DNA of 64,000 nt from assembly GCA_019055375.1 (NCBI GenBank), contig JAHQIW010001437.1, positions 1 through 64,000 on the forward strand, written 5' to 3'. Source of the stretch: Parelaphostrongylus tenuis (Eukaryota > Nematoda > Chromadorea > Rhabditida > Metastrongylidae). How positions within the stretch are numbered: position 1 is the first letter of the stretch; every line of letters starts with the position of its first letter. The notes below the pieces were generated by a model. The model worked only from the letters and a program-made list of their open reading frames with translations, ran no database searches and had not been told where the DNA came from. Shown here in pieces: positions 11,190 to 21,319 of this stretch. A program made the position numbers and the translations under genes.

Positions 11190-11560
11190 TATGTTCCTAT
11201 AAGAAGCCTTACGTCATTGTTAGTCATGAAATACCCGATACTGATTCGTCGAAAACTCGCGCTGTTTCAGCAAAGCCGCATCATATCTTGCACAGCAAAG
11301 AAGGTTAAGGGAAGGTGTGGCAATTTGGAGGCAATTGAGGTCTTGCCGCACTCACTCTACAGTGGAGATGCTGCACCGTCCGATTATGCTTTTTCTCCAT
11401 TTAACAGACCATTTCCCTCGTGGACGCCGATTCGAGACACTTCATGCGGTTGAAGAGGCATGCCAGGAATTTTCTGATTCAAAATGATGTTTCGAGCAGA
11501 TCCAGAAGCCTCCAGATTGTAAACAGACGATGGTAGATAGTGATGGTCTTTGTTTGGAGA
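11190..11560 (+). pseudogene. mariner/Tc1-type transposase, C-terminal relic
   Basis: The translation carries the mariner signature around the third catalytic aspartate: EAIEVLPHSLYSGDAAPSDYAF, where VLPHPPYSPDLAPSDYHLF is the usual form in the family. After a frameshift comes GRRFETLHAVEEACQEFSDSK and, near 11530, VDSDGLCL, which matches the usual transposase C-terminus. The N-terminal two thirds (helix-turn-helix and the first two Asp) are absent. It abuts the foldback element. Mariner transposases cut and paste DNA at TA sites; this copy is dead. Confidence 0.75.
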
Positions 11561-11569
11561 ATAATTTAT

Positions 11570-12758
11570 AATTACTGTTGTTTTCGAGTGAAATTTTGTT
11601 TAAGCCTTGGATTTTCAGCGGGTGTTAGAGAACTTTCTCTTCACCCTAATAGAATTAGCACTAAGTAAACAGTGAAAGCAGAGAGTGTTCAGAAAAAGAT
11701 GTTCACAATGCGAATGAAATCAAGGTAATTAGTTGCACTAATAAATGAGGTAATAATTTTTCCACTACTGATATCATGACAGCATTGACATGGATAAACT
11801 ACATATCATTTCAACTTCTATAAGCTCCGAAGAAGCGAAACCACCGAAATGGCAGTATCAGGAAAACTCGCATAATAGCACATTCGTATTTGCTCATCAT
11901 GTAAACGGTGAACTGTTGATCACTGCCTTCTTCGCTGTTTTGCATCAACTCATTCATGTATCAAAGTTTCACTCTTCCATTCCATTTCCAAATCGTATAT
12001 TCTTCGACTTTTCTCTCTTAACTCCTATTCAAGTACCATTTTCGTTCGCTGCTGTAGGATTTAGTTCACTTGACCACTAATATTACAAGTACAAAGTAGG
12101 TTGTACCTGCACAATCACATTAAAAACTGAACACTGCACACGTGGGCAACTAAGCTACTTTATCCTTTAAACATCTCATTAATCTTTGGCAATGTTTGCA
12201 GCCGTCTTTTTGATATTTAGCTAGATCATTCAAAGCAACAGCTAGGCAGACATATATGTTTCAGCGACCATTATTAGCGCCATTTTCTCCGTCACCCACC
12301 ACCAATTAAAGAAAACGAGCTACTCATCAGTCTATTGCTATAGTAATTTGAACCTAATAGCTGCGCAGATAAATTAACACCTTCTCATATGGAAAGCACG
12401 CATTCTTAAAATGATGAAAAGGTAAGCTATCAAAAAGCATTCGTAGTCTAATTTACTGCGTGATATGGGTATAATAGTTATAACCGGTCATTTTGCTGCA
12501 TTCTATGTGTCGTTGTAAAATCTCCATGACACTCTTTGTTTTCATCCCGATTTGTGCCCAGTTTTGTCACGATTATTTGCGAAGTGATGATCTCATTGTT
12601 AAAGTGTTCCCTGGTGCCCAGTACAGTAGATATACATATGACGATCTCAAATGCTATACATTAATGTCGTCATTCAAATATACTCATTTTTTGTGATCTC
12701 TAGAACCAGCAGTTATTCGCTAAATCCCAAGATCGACTATCTATTAACCTCGGCATAG
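11570..12758. other. intergenic, no gene recognised
   Basis: One 96-codon frame (11790-12080, +) has no recognisable domain. No RNA or repeat is seen. Confidence 0.4.
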
Positions 12759-12759
12759 C

Positions 12760-12980
12760 TTGAATAAATGAGCATTTCCTTCTGTTAAGCCGTTCCGAGG
12801 TGTCAGTGATAGTATTTAATGAATATTAGCGAAGTTATACAGCAATACAGTTATCATAATTATTGTAATATTCATGGTGCATTACTAACTGTATTGTTGT
12901 ATTGCTCGCTAATGTTCAATAAATACTATCACTAACACCTAGGAACGGTTCAACAGAAGTAAATGCTCAATTATTCTTTA
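12760..12980. repeat. palindrome made of two inverted PLE 3'-end modules
   Basis: Left arm 12760-12854 and right arm 12885-12980 are near-perfect reverse complements separated by about 30 bp. The right arm (TGTATTGTTGTATTGCTCGC followed by TAATGTTCAATAAATACTATCACTAACACCT in adjacent sequence) matches the 3' flank of the minus-strand PLE relic at 32310-32410. The palindrome is therefore best read as two PLE 3' termini facing each other with no ORF between. Confidence 0.7.
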
Positions 12981-13087
12981 TAGTCTGCGAATGTTTAATG
13001 TCTTAAGAATCAACTGCAGAACAATGTTTTTTTCTGATCCTGAAAAGGATAAATTCAACAAGAGCTCCTAGACTAAATAACACGACT

Positions 13088-13195
13088 CTGAGGAAGGCGA
13101 TCGCGCCGGTATCTCAACCACTAGTAATCAAAAAATCTATCGCTTTTCAAGGACAGTCGATCGAGTAAGTGATACCAATCTCACGAAAGCTCTGA
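13088..13195 (+). repeat. solitary PLE 3' module with hammerhead-like core
   Basis: Begins CTGAGGAAGGCGATCGCGCC and continues into a flank that aligns with 58411-58528 (shared AAGTGATA and C(A)CGAAAGCTCT blocks). The second conserved box reads GGTATC instead of GAAACG, so this copy is decayed. Confidence 0.5.
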
Positions 13196-13199
13196 ATGA

Positions 13200-15500
13200 A
13201 GATTGATTTCTGAGCTATTCTTTTCTTTTCTCGGTTCTATAATTTTAACATGCCGAGATCCAAGCAATGTCGGTCTTTTCAGAAATTCTCCATGATTGGT
13301 CACTGTACGAATGGCTTGACGCGCTACTAAGTGTGAGTAACAACACCACAGAAAAAAATCGGATTTTTTGTTTTTTGGTGATAAGATACATCGGCTTTAC
13401 TTCTAGAACTCAAAATTATCAGAAGATTTCGCAGTCGGAGACTGAACGCTTTCTTCATAATGTCAAACCAACTGATCATACTTCCTCTTTGTGAGGGCAG
13501 GTATTCCAAAGTCGGTTATAAACTATGAGAATGTGAAATCTTGTGTGCATCTCAATCATGGAACAAAGAAAACTTCGTCTTTTTCTGTTATAGAAGAACG
13601 AGTAAAGAAACGACCCCTTTCTCCGTACAAGGACTTTCCCACTGCACTTCTAGTAATCATTCGAAAGATTAAATCTCTGGCTATTGCTCTACGTCCTCTT
13701 TTTCTCAAAAAGACCTATTTATAATGGTTAAAAAATGGAAAACATCTGTGTTTCACACTCGATTTTTCTCACAAGATAGAGCTCTTCATTTGAGCTATCG
13801 GTAAACCGTTCAATGGCGTAAGTTTTGATGATTCCCACGCTGTGCTTAATATCTGGAAAGATTATACCGTTGTAGTGTAGAGGAGAAAATGTGATTGATT
13901 AACATAAGCGGGCACTTGTTTTTCGGCTAATCTAACGGACTAGACAGTGAGGCATAGAAAGGAGGTTGATTGCCGTTTCAACAAACGGTTCGATCGATAA
14001 AGCTTAGGCGGTTCATCTGTGAAGTGCGATTTTCGTTATTTATTTGAGAATCTCTTTGCTTTGGAGGAAACTTCAGAAAAGACGTATATCTTTGGTACTA
14101 CACGAATCTTCTACACGTTCATATGTCCTGTGACTTCAGCAAAGTAAGAGTAAAAACACAAAATTTGTTCAACGATAGTCTCACTTTGAGTGCTACCATG
14201 TTATGGGTATGTTTTTTCAAAAAGAGCAGGCAACACAGTATCCAGAGATTTGAGCTTTCAAATGTTACTATCACTCTTATAAAAATTCCTGTAAAGTGAA
14301 ACAGGTCGTTCTTCACTTGCTCCCCTATATAAGGTAAGAACCGAAAACGTCTTTTCTAAAGTCGAAGACAACACTGTTTCTCCCATCTCTTACATTTCTT
14401 ACTGGGAAAATTTATTGACAAATATATAAGATGCATTCTATTAAACTGGATATTCTTTAATAATTTACTGCATATTCGAGCAAACACGGAGCTGTTAATC
14501 AAGTCTTATTCAACATCAACCTGCAATCTGGTGATATCGCTATGTTAAGGGCATTCGATAGACAAATTAACTCGCTGTTCTTCGATCAGTCACTTATATA
14601 GTCTGTGTATAATGAGTTGACAGCAGAATAAATAGTTAATAGCAATTCAAGAAAAACTGGCCACTGTTTGATTCATAACATAATGCACAACCTCAGTGTT
14701 GTATTGAAACCACTGAAGGCAATAATTAGTGTAGACTTGTGAAATCTTACTTTCATACCGGCGTTATTAGAGTGCTAAGAATTCTCAAAACAGCATAAGG
14801 AGCTTACAAATTGATTTTAGAGTCACGATTGCCGTTCTTACATGTTTTGTAGCGTACCAGAGGGTATGGTTCGGAGCTGTGATTAATAATCCATCAGCTC
14901 ACGAAGGAAGCAGTAACTCATTAGCAACATTCAGTAACACGTATGGAAAGCTAATCAATTGGTGGCTTAATAGAGGCTTTCCTTCTTTGTTCAAAAGGCT
15001 AGGTGAGTATGCTGTGTTCTGCGTCCTCCTACTTTCATTCAATAAGTTTTTCCGCCTTTTATTTTTATTGGAAGTTTGAGACGCTCTCGTAGCAACTATA
15101 TCACTATATAGAGTATAGTAGCATAGTATAATTATAGTGGTATAGTAATAGGCATCTATAGTCATAACTAAGTATTCAATATGAATTACTGTCTTCAAGT
15201 TTTGCTCTTAAATATACCGTCTAGGCCCATGATAGCGATGGTGCACTGGTAGCGCCTGCCTCCGCTTTGAATGAATCGCGTCTACATTACCTCAATATTT
15301 CAAGCATTGTACATCACTCAGCATTGTTGGATATATAATTATAACATTGTGACAATGTCAAGAAAGCATTTGAATAGGGTTTCTTGTAGGCTAAAACCTA
15401 TTATGCTCGTTTTTGTAATGGATGACTGTATTTTCAAGTGAGAAAAGATCTAACAACATTTCAGAAAACCTGTCAGTGTTGTCATTAGTTTTATGGTCTA
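13200..15500. other. intergenic, dispersed motif copies only
   Basis: Two copies of the dispersed core motif (about 13650-13680 on -, 14245-14275 on +). The frame at 14879-15079 (+) is 66 codons with a hydrophobic end but no recognised domain. A degenerate tRNA 5' half is possible near 15233-15285. Confidence 0.4.
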
Positions 15501-15503
15501 AAT

Positions 15504-15749
15504 ATGCAACCAAATGAAACTGAATTAGATTGCAAGGAGGTAGCGAATTTCTCTTTTTTTTCAGCCTTTATTTTTTTTATCAATATGCTTAAATGTTACC
15601 TACCTAAGGAAGGACTGGATTTAGTAGAATATCCACTATATCGTGCAGTTCAAGTGCTCTACACGCTTCTATCGTTGATGTCAATCCCACTAATGATCTA
15701 TGTGGAAATCATGAATATTTTTTGCTCAACATTTCATCGTAACATAAAG
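15504..15749 (+). CDS. chemoreceptor exon 1
   Basis: 82 codons from ATG to a donor AAAG|GTACAT. The exon contains an N-glycosylation-like NET near the start and a hydrophobic helix (YPLYRAVQVLYTLLSLMSIP) typical of TM1, and ends HRNIK in phase 0. The ATG at 15504 is the first in frame. A small intron inside the Phe-rich stretch (about 15540-15600) is possible because a TTTTTTTTCAG-like tract occurs there. Confidence 0.55.
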
Positions 15750-18700
15750 GTACATGGCATTCAGCAAGTATCTATTATAGCTCAAATACCTTAGCCAATA
15801 GAAAACTCCTACTCGTAGAAGATTATACGACTCGCTAATCCGAACATTTCAGAGCTTTCAATGAGCAAAACAGAATAGGTTTGGGGCTAATCGATGCTTC
15901 TCTATCCGACTAATTACTCGGCTTCAAAAACCAACCTTACTGAAATCTTAATCTCAGTATATTGAGGATGACAGAACCCATTCATCGCTCTTTTTTCAGA
16001 TGATTTTGCTAATTTATTACACTGCGGCCTTGCTTCAGTCGGCAACATATTGTTGTATTCAGGTAAAAATTATGCCTAATGAAACGAATATGCGTATTTG
16101 CAGCGAGTTTCAATTCATAAAGTACGGCTTAGAAGAAAGATTTGATTTGAGCGTGGATCTATGTCTACCCGTTGCTATATATATCTTTCGTAACACGAGG
16201 TAGAAGCAAAAATGCGTTTCAAGGTAGTTCCTTACTATACAGTTCTCAGAAAGTAAAGGAAAAGGAAGGCAAATCACATTTGGATAAAGTGCCAATATGT
16301 CAAAGGATCATTTCTGAGCCACGCATCTCACGTGGTTTGTTGAAGATGGTCTAACTTATAGAGCCCGATACGCGAGTTTCGATCTTACGATCTCGTCAGT
16401 AGGGCAGTTGCCCTTTCTCGTCTTTTCCTAATCTCTGTGGGTGCTCCAGTCCCCATACTAAGAGTTAGTTGAAACACGTGTAGCGGGCTCTTTAAGTCAG
16501 TTCATGTTTAACAGACCACATGACATTCATGGCTCAAAAATGATTCTTTGACACATTGAAATTTGGGTTGTGATCCCAAGAAAACACTTGAAATGAATGA
16601 TATCACCTGTATCACCTGCCGTCCCGTTGATCGTCGAGTGACTCGAGCGGGTACCAGCAACTCTTCCGTTTTTCCCTATCGCGTGCAAGAGTAGCCCAGT
16701 GGGTCCTCCTCGCTCTAGGAATTCGCTGAGCATCATATCTTTCTTCCATCGCTTTCGTGAAGAAATCGGACCAACGGGTCAGTGGTCTTCCTTTAGAGCG
16801 CTTGACGTCCCGAGGAATCCAGTCGGTAACGGCTCTCGTCCATCGGTTGTCGTTGAAGCGCATCACATGTCCGGCCCACCTTATTTTCGATGTCCTGGCG
16901 TGTAGAACGGCGTCTCTGATTTTTGATCGTTGACGTAGGTCGGAGCTTCGGACCCTTTCTCTCATTTGCGAGATACGGGATACTCCTAGCATCGACCTTC
17001 GACTGCGCGTTCGATAACGACAAGTGATCTTTTATCCTGCTTAAGTAACGACCAGGTTTCTGCTGCATACGTCAGGGCAGGGATAATTGTCGAGTCGAAA
17101 AGGTGGGCACGGAGTCGGATGTTCTTTGTCCTCTTCACTACTCTTCGATGCTCTTAAACGTTCCCCAAGCCGCTCGTTTCCTCCTGCTCAACTCTGGGGC
17201 TAGGTCGTTCATCATGTTGATTTCACGACCTAGATAGATGTAACTGGAGCATTCGGAAATTGTCGTTCCGTTAGCGTGCATGGGGCATTAGAAACCCATC
17301 CGTTCCTCATGAACATTGTTTTCGTTAGATTCAGTTGAAGACCGATCTTTCCACAGGCGTTATCGAAATCAGTCAACATTCGTTCCGCTTGGCTGATGTT
17401 TGGTGTTATGAGTACGATATCGTCAGCAAAGCGAAGATGGTTTAACTGTCGACCGTCAATTTTCACTCCCATTTCGTCCCATTCTAATGTTCGCATGACG
17501 TTTTGTAGGGTGGCAGTGAATAGTTTTGGCTATATTGAATCGCCTTGTCGAACCCCTCTTCTTACGTCAATAGTGATATTATTGTAGAATGGAGATATTC
17601 TGGTCGTGAAATCTTTATAAACCTCACGAAGGATCATTATGTACCGAGTAGGGACGCCCTGGTTATCCAGAGCCTCTATAACCGCTTCTGTTTCCACTGA
17701 ATCTAAGGCTTTCTTCAGATCGGTGAAAGTGAGACAGAGTGGTTGTTTGTACTCTCGTGAAACTTCGATGAGTCTTGTAATCGTGTGGATGTGGTCTATA
17801 GTACTAAATCCCTTTCGGAACCCTGCTTGTTCGCATGGCTGTCCTTCGTCCAGTGTTCTGTCAATCCTGTTCAGGATGACTCGAGTAAAGAGTTTATAGA
17901 CAACGGACAGCAAGCAGATTGGGCGATATTGCCTATGTCGTCAAGGTCTCCCTTTTTGAACAACAATACGGTCTTGCTGGTTTTCCATTGAATAGGGACC
18001 TTACATTCTGACAGGTAGCGAGTGAAGAGACGAGCCAGGGCATTGATGAGCATAGGCGGCAGGTTCCTCAGGTGTTCTGGTATAATCCTGTCTGGACCGG
18101 GTGTTGTTCTGTTTTTCACCGACGATATAGCATGTCGGATTTCGGAAGGAAGGACCGGTGGAACGACATATTCGTCCTCTTTCAATTTATATGACGGTAA
18201 GAGGACATGGCTAGCGAAGAGATCCGAGTAGTATTGGTGGATGATTTTCTCCATAGCCCTTATCGAAGCAGTAAGTGTTCCGTCAGGGTATCGGAGTGCA
18301 ATCATCTGGTCTTATAGTTGGCGAAGCCTCGCTGGGCTTTGCGAATGCTCTTCCCAGCTTCTGCAGCTTCTGCCATAACTGCTGCTCTTCTCTCTTTAAG
18401 GTCTTCTTTTAGCGCTTCTCTGCATCGTTTCGCAAGTTCGGACGTAAGGTTTCGGTTGCCTGCAGCTCGCGCGATTCCACGTTGACGTATCAGCTCGAGT
18501 GTCTGCGGAGACAAGCGTCTCTTCGTGACCTTAGGGCTCTCGGCTTTTTTAGCGCCAACGTGAAAATGTTCAACGAGTCGATCGTATTCTTCGTCGATGT
18601 TGTCGACAACGGTATCTTCTCAAGAGCCGGCTAATGATTTGAATACATCCCAGTTTATGGTAGTTCTGGGAGTTCGTTGTTTGAATTTAGCGGCTTTCTC

Positions 18701-20809
18701 TCCTTTCCTCGAAAATCGGAACGTTGCGCGAAGGAGGCGATGGTCTGATCCCGTGTAGAACTTGGGAACAACAGCGACGCCGGTCAGGCAAAACCTTCGA
18801 TTTACTATTATGTGATCTATTTCGTTATGGTACTCCCCATTGGGAGACTCCCACGTCCATCGCTGAGAAAGAGGCTTTTGGAATTGCGAGTTACCATGGA
18901 TGGTTTGGGTCGTCATGATAAACTCGGATAGCCTCTCACCCTGTTCATTCCATTCTAGTCCGTGGTTTCCAATGTGACGTTCTTCGAACGTCCTTCTAGC
19001 TCCAATTTCCGCGCTAAAATCTCCGACAATGACCTTGAAGAATGTATGATCTTCTCTGAAGAATTTTCGAGATCCATATAGAGCGCTTCGACTTCGTCTT
19101 CGTCATAGCTTGATGTTGGTGCGTAAGCAACGAAGATGAAATGAATGATATGATATATTAAATATGCCAGCCAAGAGCAATCGAGTGTAAAACACTCTGT
19201 GTAAGGAGATAATTTCACTGAACATAAAGTGTAAAACGTTTGTCTTCGCTAGGGCATAATGTGGAGAAGAGGCATTTACAGAGATTAACAAAAGACGAGA
19301 AAGCGCAACTGCCCGACTGACGAGACCGTAAGATTGAAAAACGTTTATCGGGCTCTATAAGTTAGCCCATCTTCAAAAAATCAATTGGCATTCATGGCTC
19401 AAGAATGATTCTTGGATATATTGAAATTTGAGCTGTGGTCCTAAGAAAACACTCGAAACGAATGATAAGGTGTCAACAGTTGGCGCGTTTCGAGGATCTC
19501 TAGGTGACGCACGCACATTGTGATGTACTCACCGCACGTTATGGATTGTTAGCCTCCACTTCATTTAGTAGTATGTGAAGTTCCCTATACTTTGTAAGAA
19601 ATCCACTTTTATAAAATTTCCGAGATCATTCAGAAATGTGTAGTTTTTTCAGATATACGAAGTAGGTAGCTTATTCGTCAGTAAACCTTGTGATTTCTTC
19701 TGGCCTTCCTACATCTATGCTGCTTTCCACATAAGCAGCGTTGCTCCATCCTTTGTCATGGTAAGTAGCAAACGCGGAAAATTAACTAAATTTTTCGTTC
19801 ATGACTTTTTGCGTGACTGAGAAGTGTTCGTAAATGACGGAGTGTTTAGAAAAATCAGTTGTTGCGTCTCCAAACTGAAGAGAGCAACATGTTCGCACGA
19901 AAGCCCATCCAGTTTCGAATATGTTGCACTATGAGCTCAAGGATTAGAAGAACTACTTGCATGTTAACACTCACAGTGTTTGTCTTGAAAATGATGTCTA
20001 CAGAGAAGAATCCATAGCTATTCAGTTTGAAATCTATGTGTACGATATTTTTTTCTAAATGACTCACTGTACGCGATAATCATTTTCTTTGCTCACTTGC
20101 AAACGTAACGCGTTGGGATTGTGACCTTATGATGCAGAGTTGATTAAAAACCCTAGATCAGTATTACCAGTTATGTGGCAGGTATCCAAGTCTTCATCTG
20201 GCGTTGTGTGTCACAATGAAGTTCTTAGTATTGCAAAATAGCGAGAATAGTGCAGTAGTACAAGCGTTTCATAATGGTTAAGACTAGATTCTTAATTGCA
20301 GCAGCTATTAGTGAAAAGACGTGAGAAACTTTAGATTCTGAGCTTGACAGCGATGTGCTGCGAGCGGTTTATGACGACGATTCGCTCTAACAAGTACGAG
20401 ACCAACGGAATCGCTCCGAGTTTGTTTCTTTGTTTGCTTGCGGTAAGAAAATAAATCTTTTCATCATTCTCAAGAGATCGTAATTTTGTTCAAAACAGCC
20501 ATGAAGATGAAATGCTTAGATGTGAAGGTTTGAGTAAGCTACTAAAAAACCGATTCATCGAACAGAGAGCCTTCAGCATTCATTTACACTTCAGGTTTCT
20601 TTTGCAAAAGCAGATTATTGGCGCTGTTGTCGAGATAAGCCATGCGTACGGTAACAGCAACTTTAATCAAAGAGTGTGGTGGATAATTTTCATTCCTCCG
20701 TCCGTCAAGGAAAAGTTCAAAGACGTCATGGCGGTGAACACTGGCATCTGCTTCGTCTGTATGGTTACGTTTCATATATTGTCTCGATTCAACAGAAAAC
20801 AATGTGCGT
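15504..20809 (+). CDS. nematode chemoreceptor gene, srab/sra-like 7TM GPCR, probably decayed at its 3' end
   Basis: Three exons with consensus nematode splice sites join in phase 0: 15504-15749, 16000-16062 and 19653-19760. A fourth candidate lies at 20595-20809. The joined protein starts MQPNETELDCKEVANF (glycosylation-type Asn, early Cys). It then has TM1, the loop FHRNIK, TM2 (MILLIYYTAALLQSATYCCIQ is split by an intron after it), then SLFVSKPCDFFWPSY, where the Cys-Asp after Pro fits the extracellular loop before TM3. The exon at 20595 carries a TM5-like helix ending in FNRKQC. This layout is typical of nematode-specific serpentine receptors expressed in sensory neurons; the class (srab versus sra) is my inference. 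Intron 2 is about 3.6 kb because transposons inserted in it. The segment expected to encode TM3-TM4 (about 19860-20050) has frameshifts and stops, and I see no TM6-TM7, so it is probably a pseudogene or partial gene. Confidence 0.6.
16000..16062 (+). CDS. chemoreceptor exon 2
   Basis: Bounded by a perfect acceptor TTTTTTCAG and the donor GTAAAA. 21 codons, phase 0 at both ends, encoding most of TM2. Read-through without splicing also stays open to 16200, so the donor is inferred. Confidence 0.55.
16590..16603. repeat. target-site duplication of LINE copy 1, left
   Basis: GAAATGAATGATAT, identical to 19138-19151. The two copies flank the LINE exactly. Confidence 0.9.
16604..19137 (-). mobile_element. 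RTE/CFDP2-like LINE copy 1, 5'-truncated
   Basis: Non-LTR retrotransposon on the - strand. Its 3' end, at the left, carries a short GTGATA-type tail rather than poly(A), as in RTE elements. It is 5'-truncated inside the endonuclease domain at 19137. A perfect 14-bp target duplication flanks it, which shows target-primed insertion and fixes both ends. The insertion is within a foldback element, itself in intron 2 of the chemoreceptor gene. Confidence 0.9.
16612..19137 (-). pseudogene. LINE endonuclease-reverse transcriptase ORF, broken
   Basis: Domains in order on the - strand follow. The APE-type endonuclease C-terminal part (19137-18620) has FVAYAPTSSYDEDEVEALYM, then VIVGDFSAEIG, DHIIVN and GSDHRLL. 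A charged linker follows (18514-18302). The RT spans 18305-17230, with PGPDRIIPEHL, GQPCEQAGFRKGFSTIDHI, the motif A variant FTDLKKALDSVE (one catalytic Asp), RRGVRQGDS and motif C FADDIVLIT. The C-terminal domain (16992-16612) includes SKIRWAGHVMRFNDNRWTRA. At least four frameshifts or stops separate the pieces (for example in the YRPICLL block near 17915 and after GVRQGDS), so it is inactive. The protein reverse transcribes its own RNA at a nicked target. Confidence 0.9.
19138..19151. repeat. target-site duplication of LINE copy 1, right
   Basis: GAAATGAATGATAT, identical to 16590-16603. Confidence 0.9.
19653..19760 (+). CDS. chemoreceptor exon 3
   Basis: 36 codons between acceptor TAGTTTTTTCAG and donor ATG|GTAAGTAG, phase 0 at both ends. 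It encodes the loop with KPCDFFWP and the start of TM3. It lies beyond the transposon insertions, which places those insertions in the preceding intron. Confidence 0.6.
20595..20809 (+). CDS. chemoreceptor candidate exon, TM5 region
   Basis: Acceptor CATTTACACTTCAG and donor GTGAGT bound an open segment whose last third is a hydrophobic helix (VMAVNTGICFVCMVTFHIL) followed by basic SRFNRKQC, as expected for TM5 and the third intracellular loop. It begins with one spare base, so a preceding exon ending in phase 2 is needed; I did not find a clean one. Confidence 0.4.
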
Positions 20810-21065
20810 GTGAGTTTATATTTTTATGGGCAGCAACAACTTTGTCACATGCTAATATTATTTGCTATCAAAGTGATAATACAAAAGTTGTGTATGCACA
20901 CACTTTGTTTGCTGATGTTTTCTATGCTGTTAGCATGCAATAGATATTTGCAGAATAATATCTTTCTGAAGACCCCTTCTCAATCTTCTTTCGTTGTAGT
21001 CATTTGATCCATTCTCGGGGTAGCCAAGATTAACTGATTGGAGGATGAGCTGAAGAAAACTTAGA

Positions 21066-21318
21066 CGTATAAAGCTGACGGCGTTGATTGATGCTTGAGG
21101 GATTCATCCTCAAGCTCCCTGCTTCGTTTGAGGCGTATAAGTGCATATCTGGCATTCACAATGATTCATGCTGGTCCGCCGTTGCATCAAGTCGTGCTAT
21201 TTATGCTACCAGTTAGTCTGCTATCACTCCATCGACCCCCGAAGAAACAGAAGGCTTGGTGAAATATGGGCGTGAGATTGAACCATCAACTTTGTGCGCG
21301 ACATGCTCCATAGTTGGG
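21066..21318 (-). repeat. tRNA-derived SINE, copy A (decayed)
   Basis: Aligns along its length with 36378-36690. Shared blocks include AAAGCT..CGGCGTTGAT, CTTCGTTTGAGG(C/T)G, TGCATATC(T/G)GGC, ATCGACCCC(C)G and GGCTTGGTGA. The tRNA-like head (right end) is degraded, and only a GATTGAACCAT-type B-box remnant remains. Confidence 0.6.
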
Positions 21319-21319
21319 A

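Larger units (their letters stand above)
16290..19445. mobile_element. foldback element split by a LINE insertion
   Basis: Arms 16300-16425 and 19288-19440 are near-perfect inverted repeats. The left arm has GAAGATGGTCTAACTTATAG, and its reverse complement lies at about 19355-19374. Both arms share a block around GTCTCGTCAGTCGGGCAGTT. Between the arms, the element's inner sequence (16426-16603 and 19152-19287) is interrupted by the LINE at 16604-19137. No coding capacity of its own. It is the same family as 10.15-11.17 and 59.97-60.47 kb. Confidence 0.75.

Noticed and set aside
15233..15285. Possible tRNA (ATGGTGCACTGGTAGCG)
   Set aside because: Only a D-arm-like half is present; no B box or acceptor pairing downstream.
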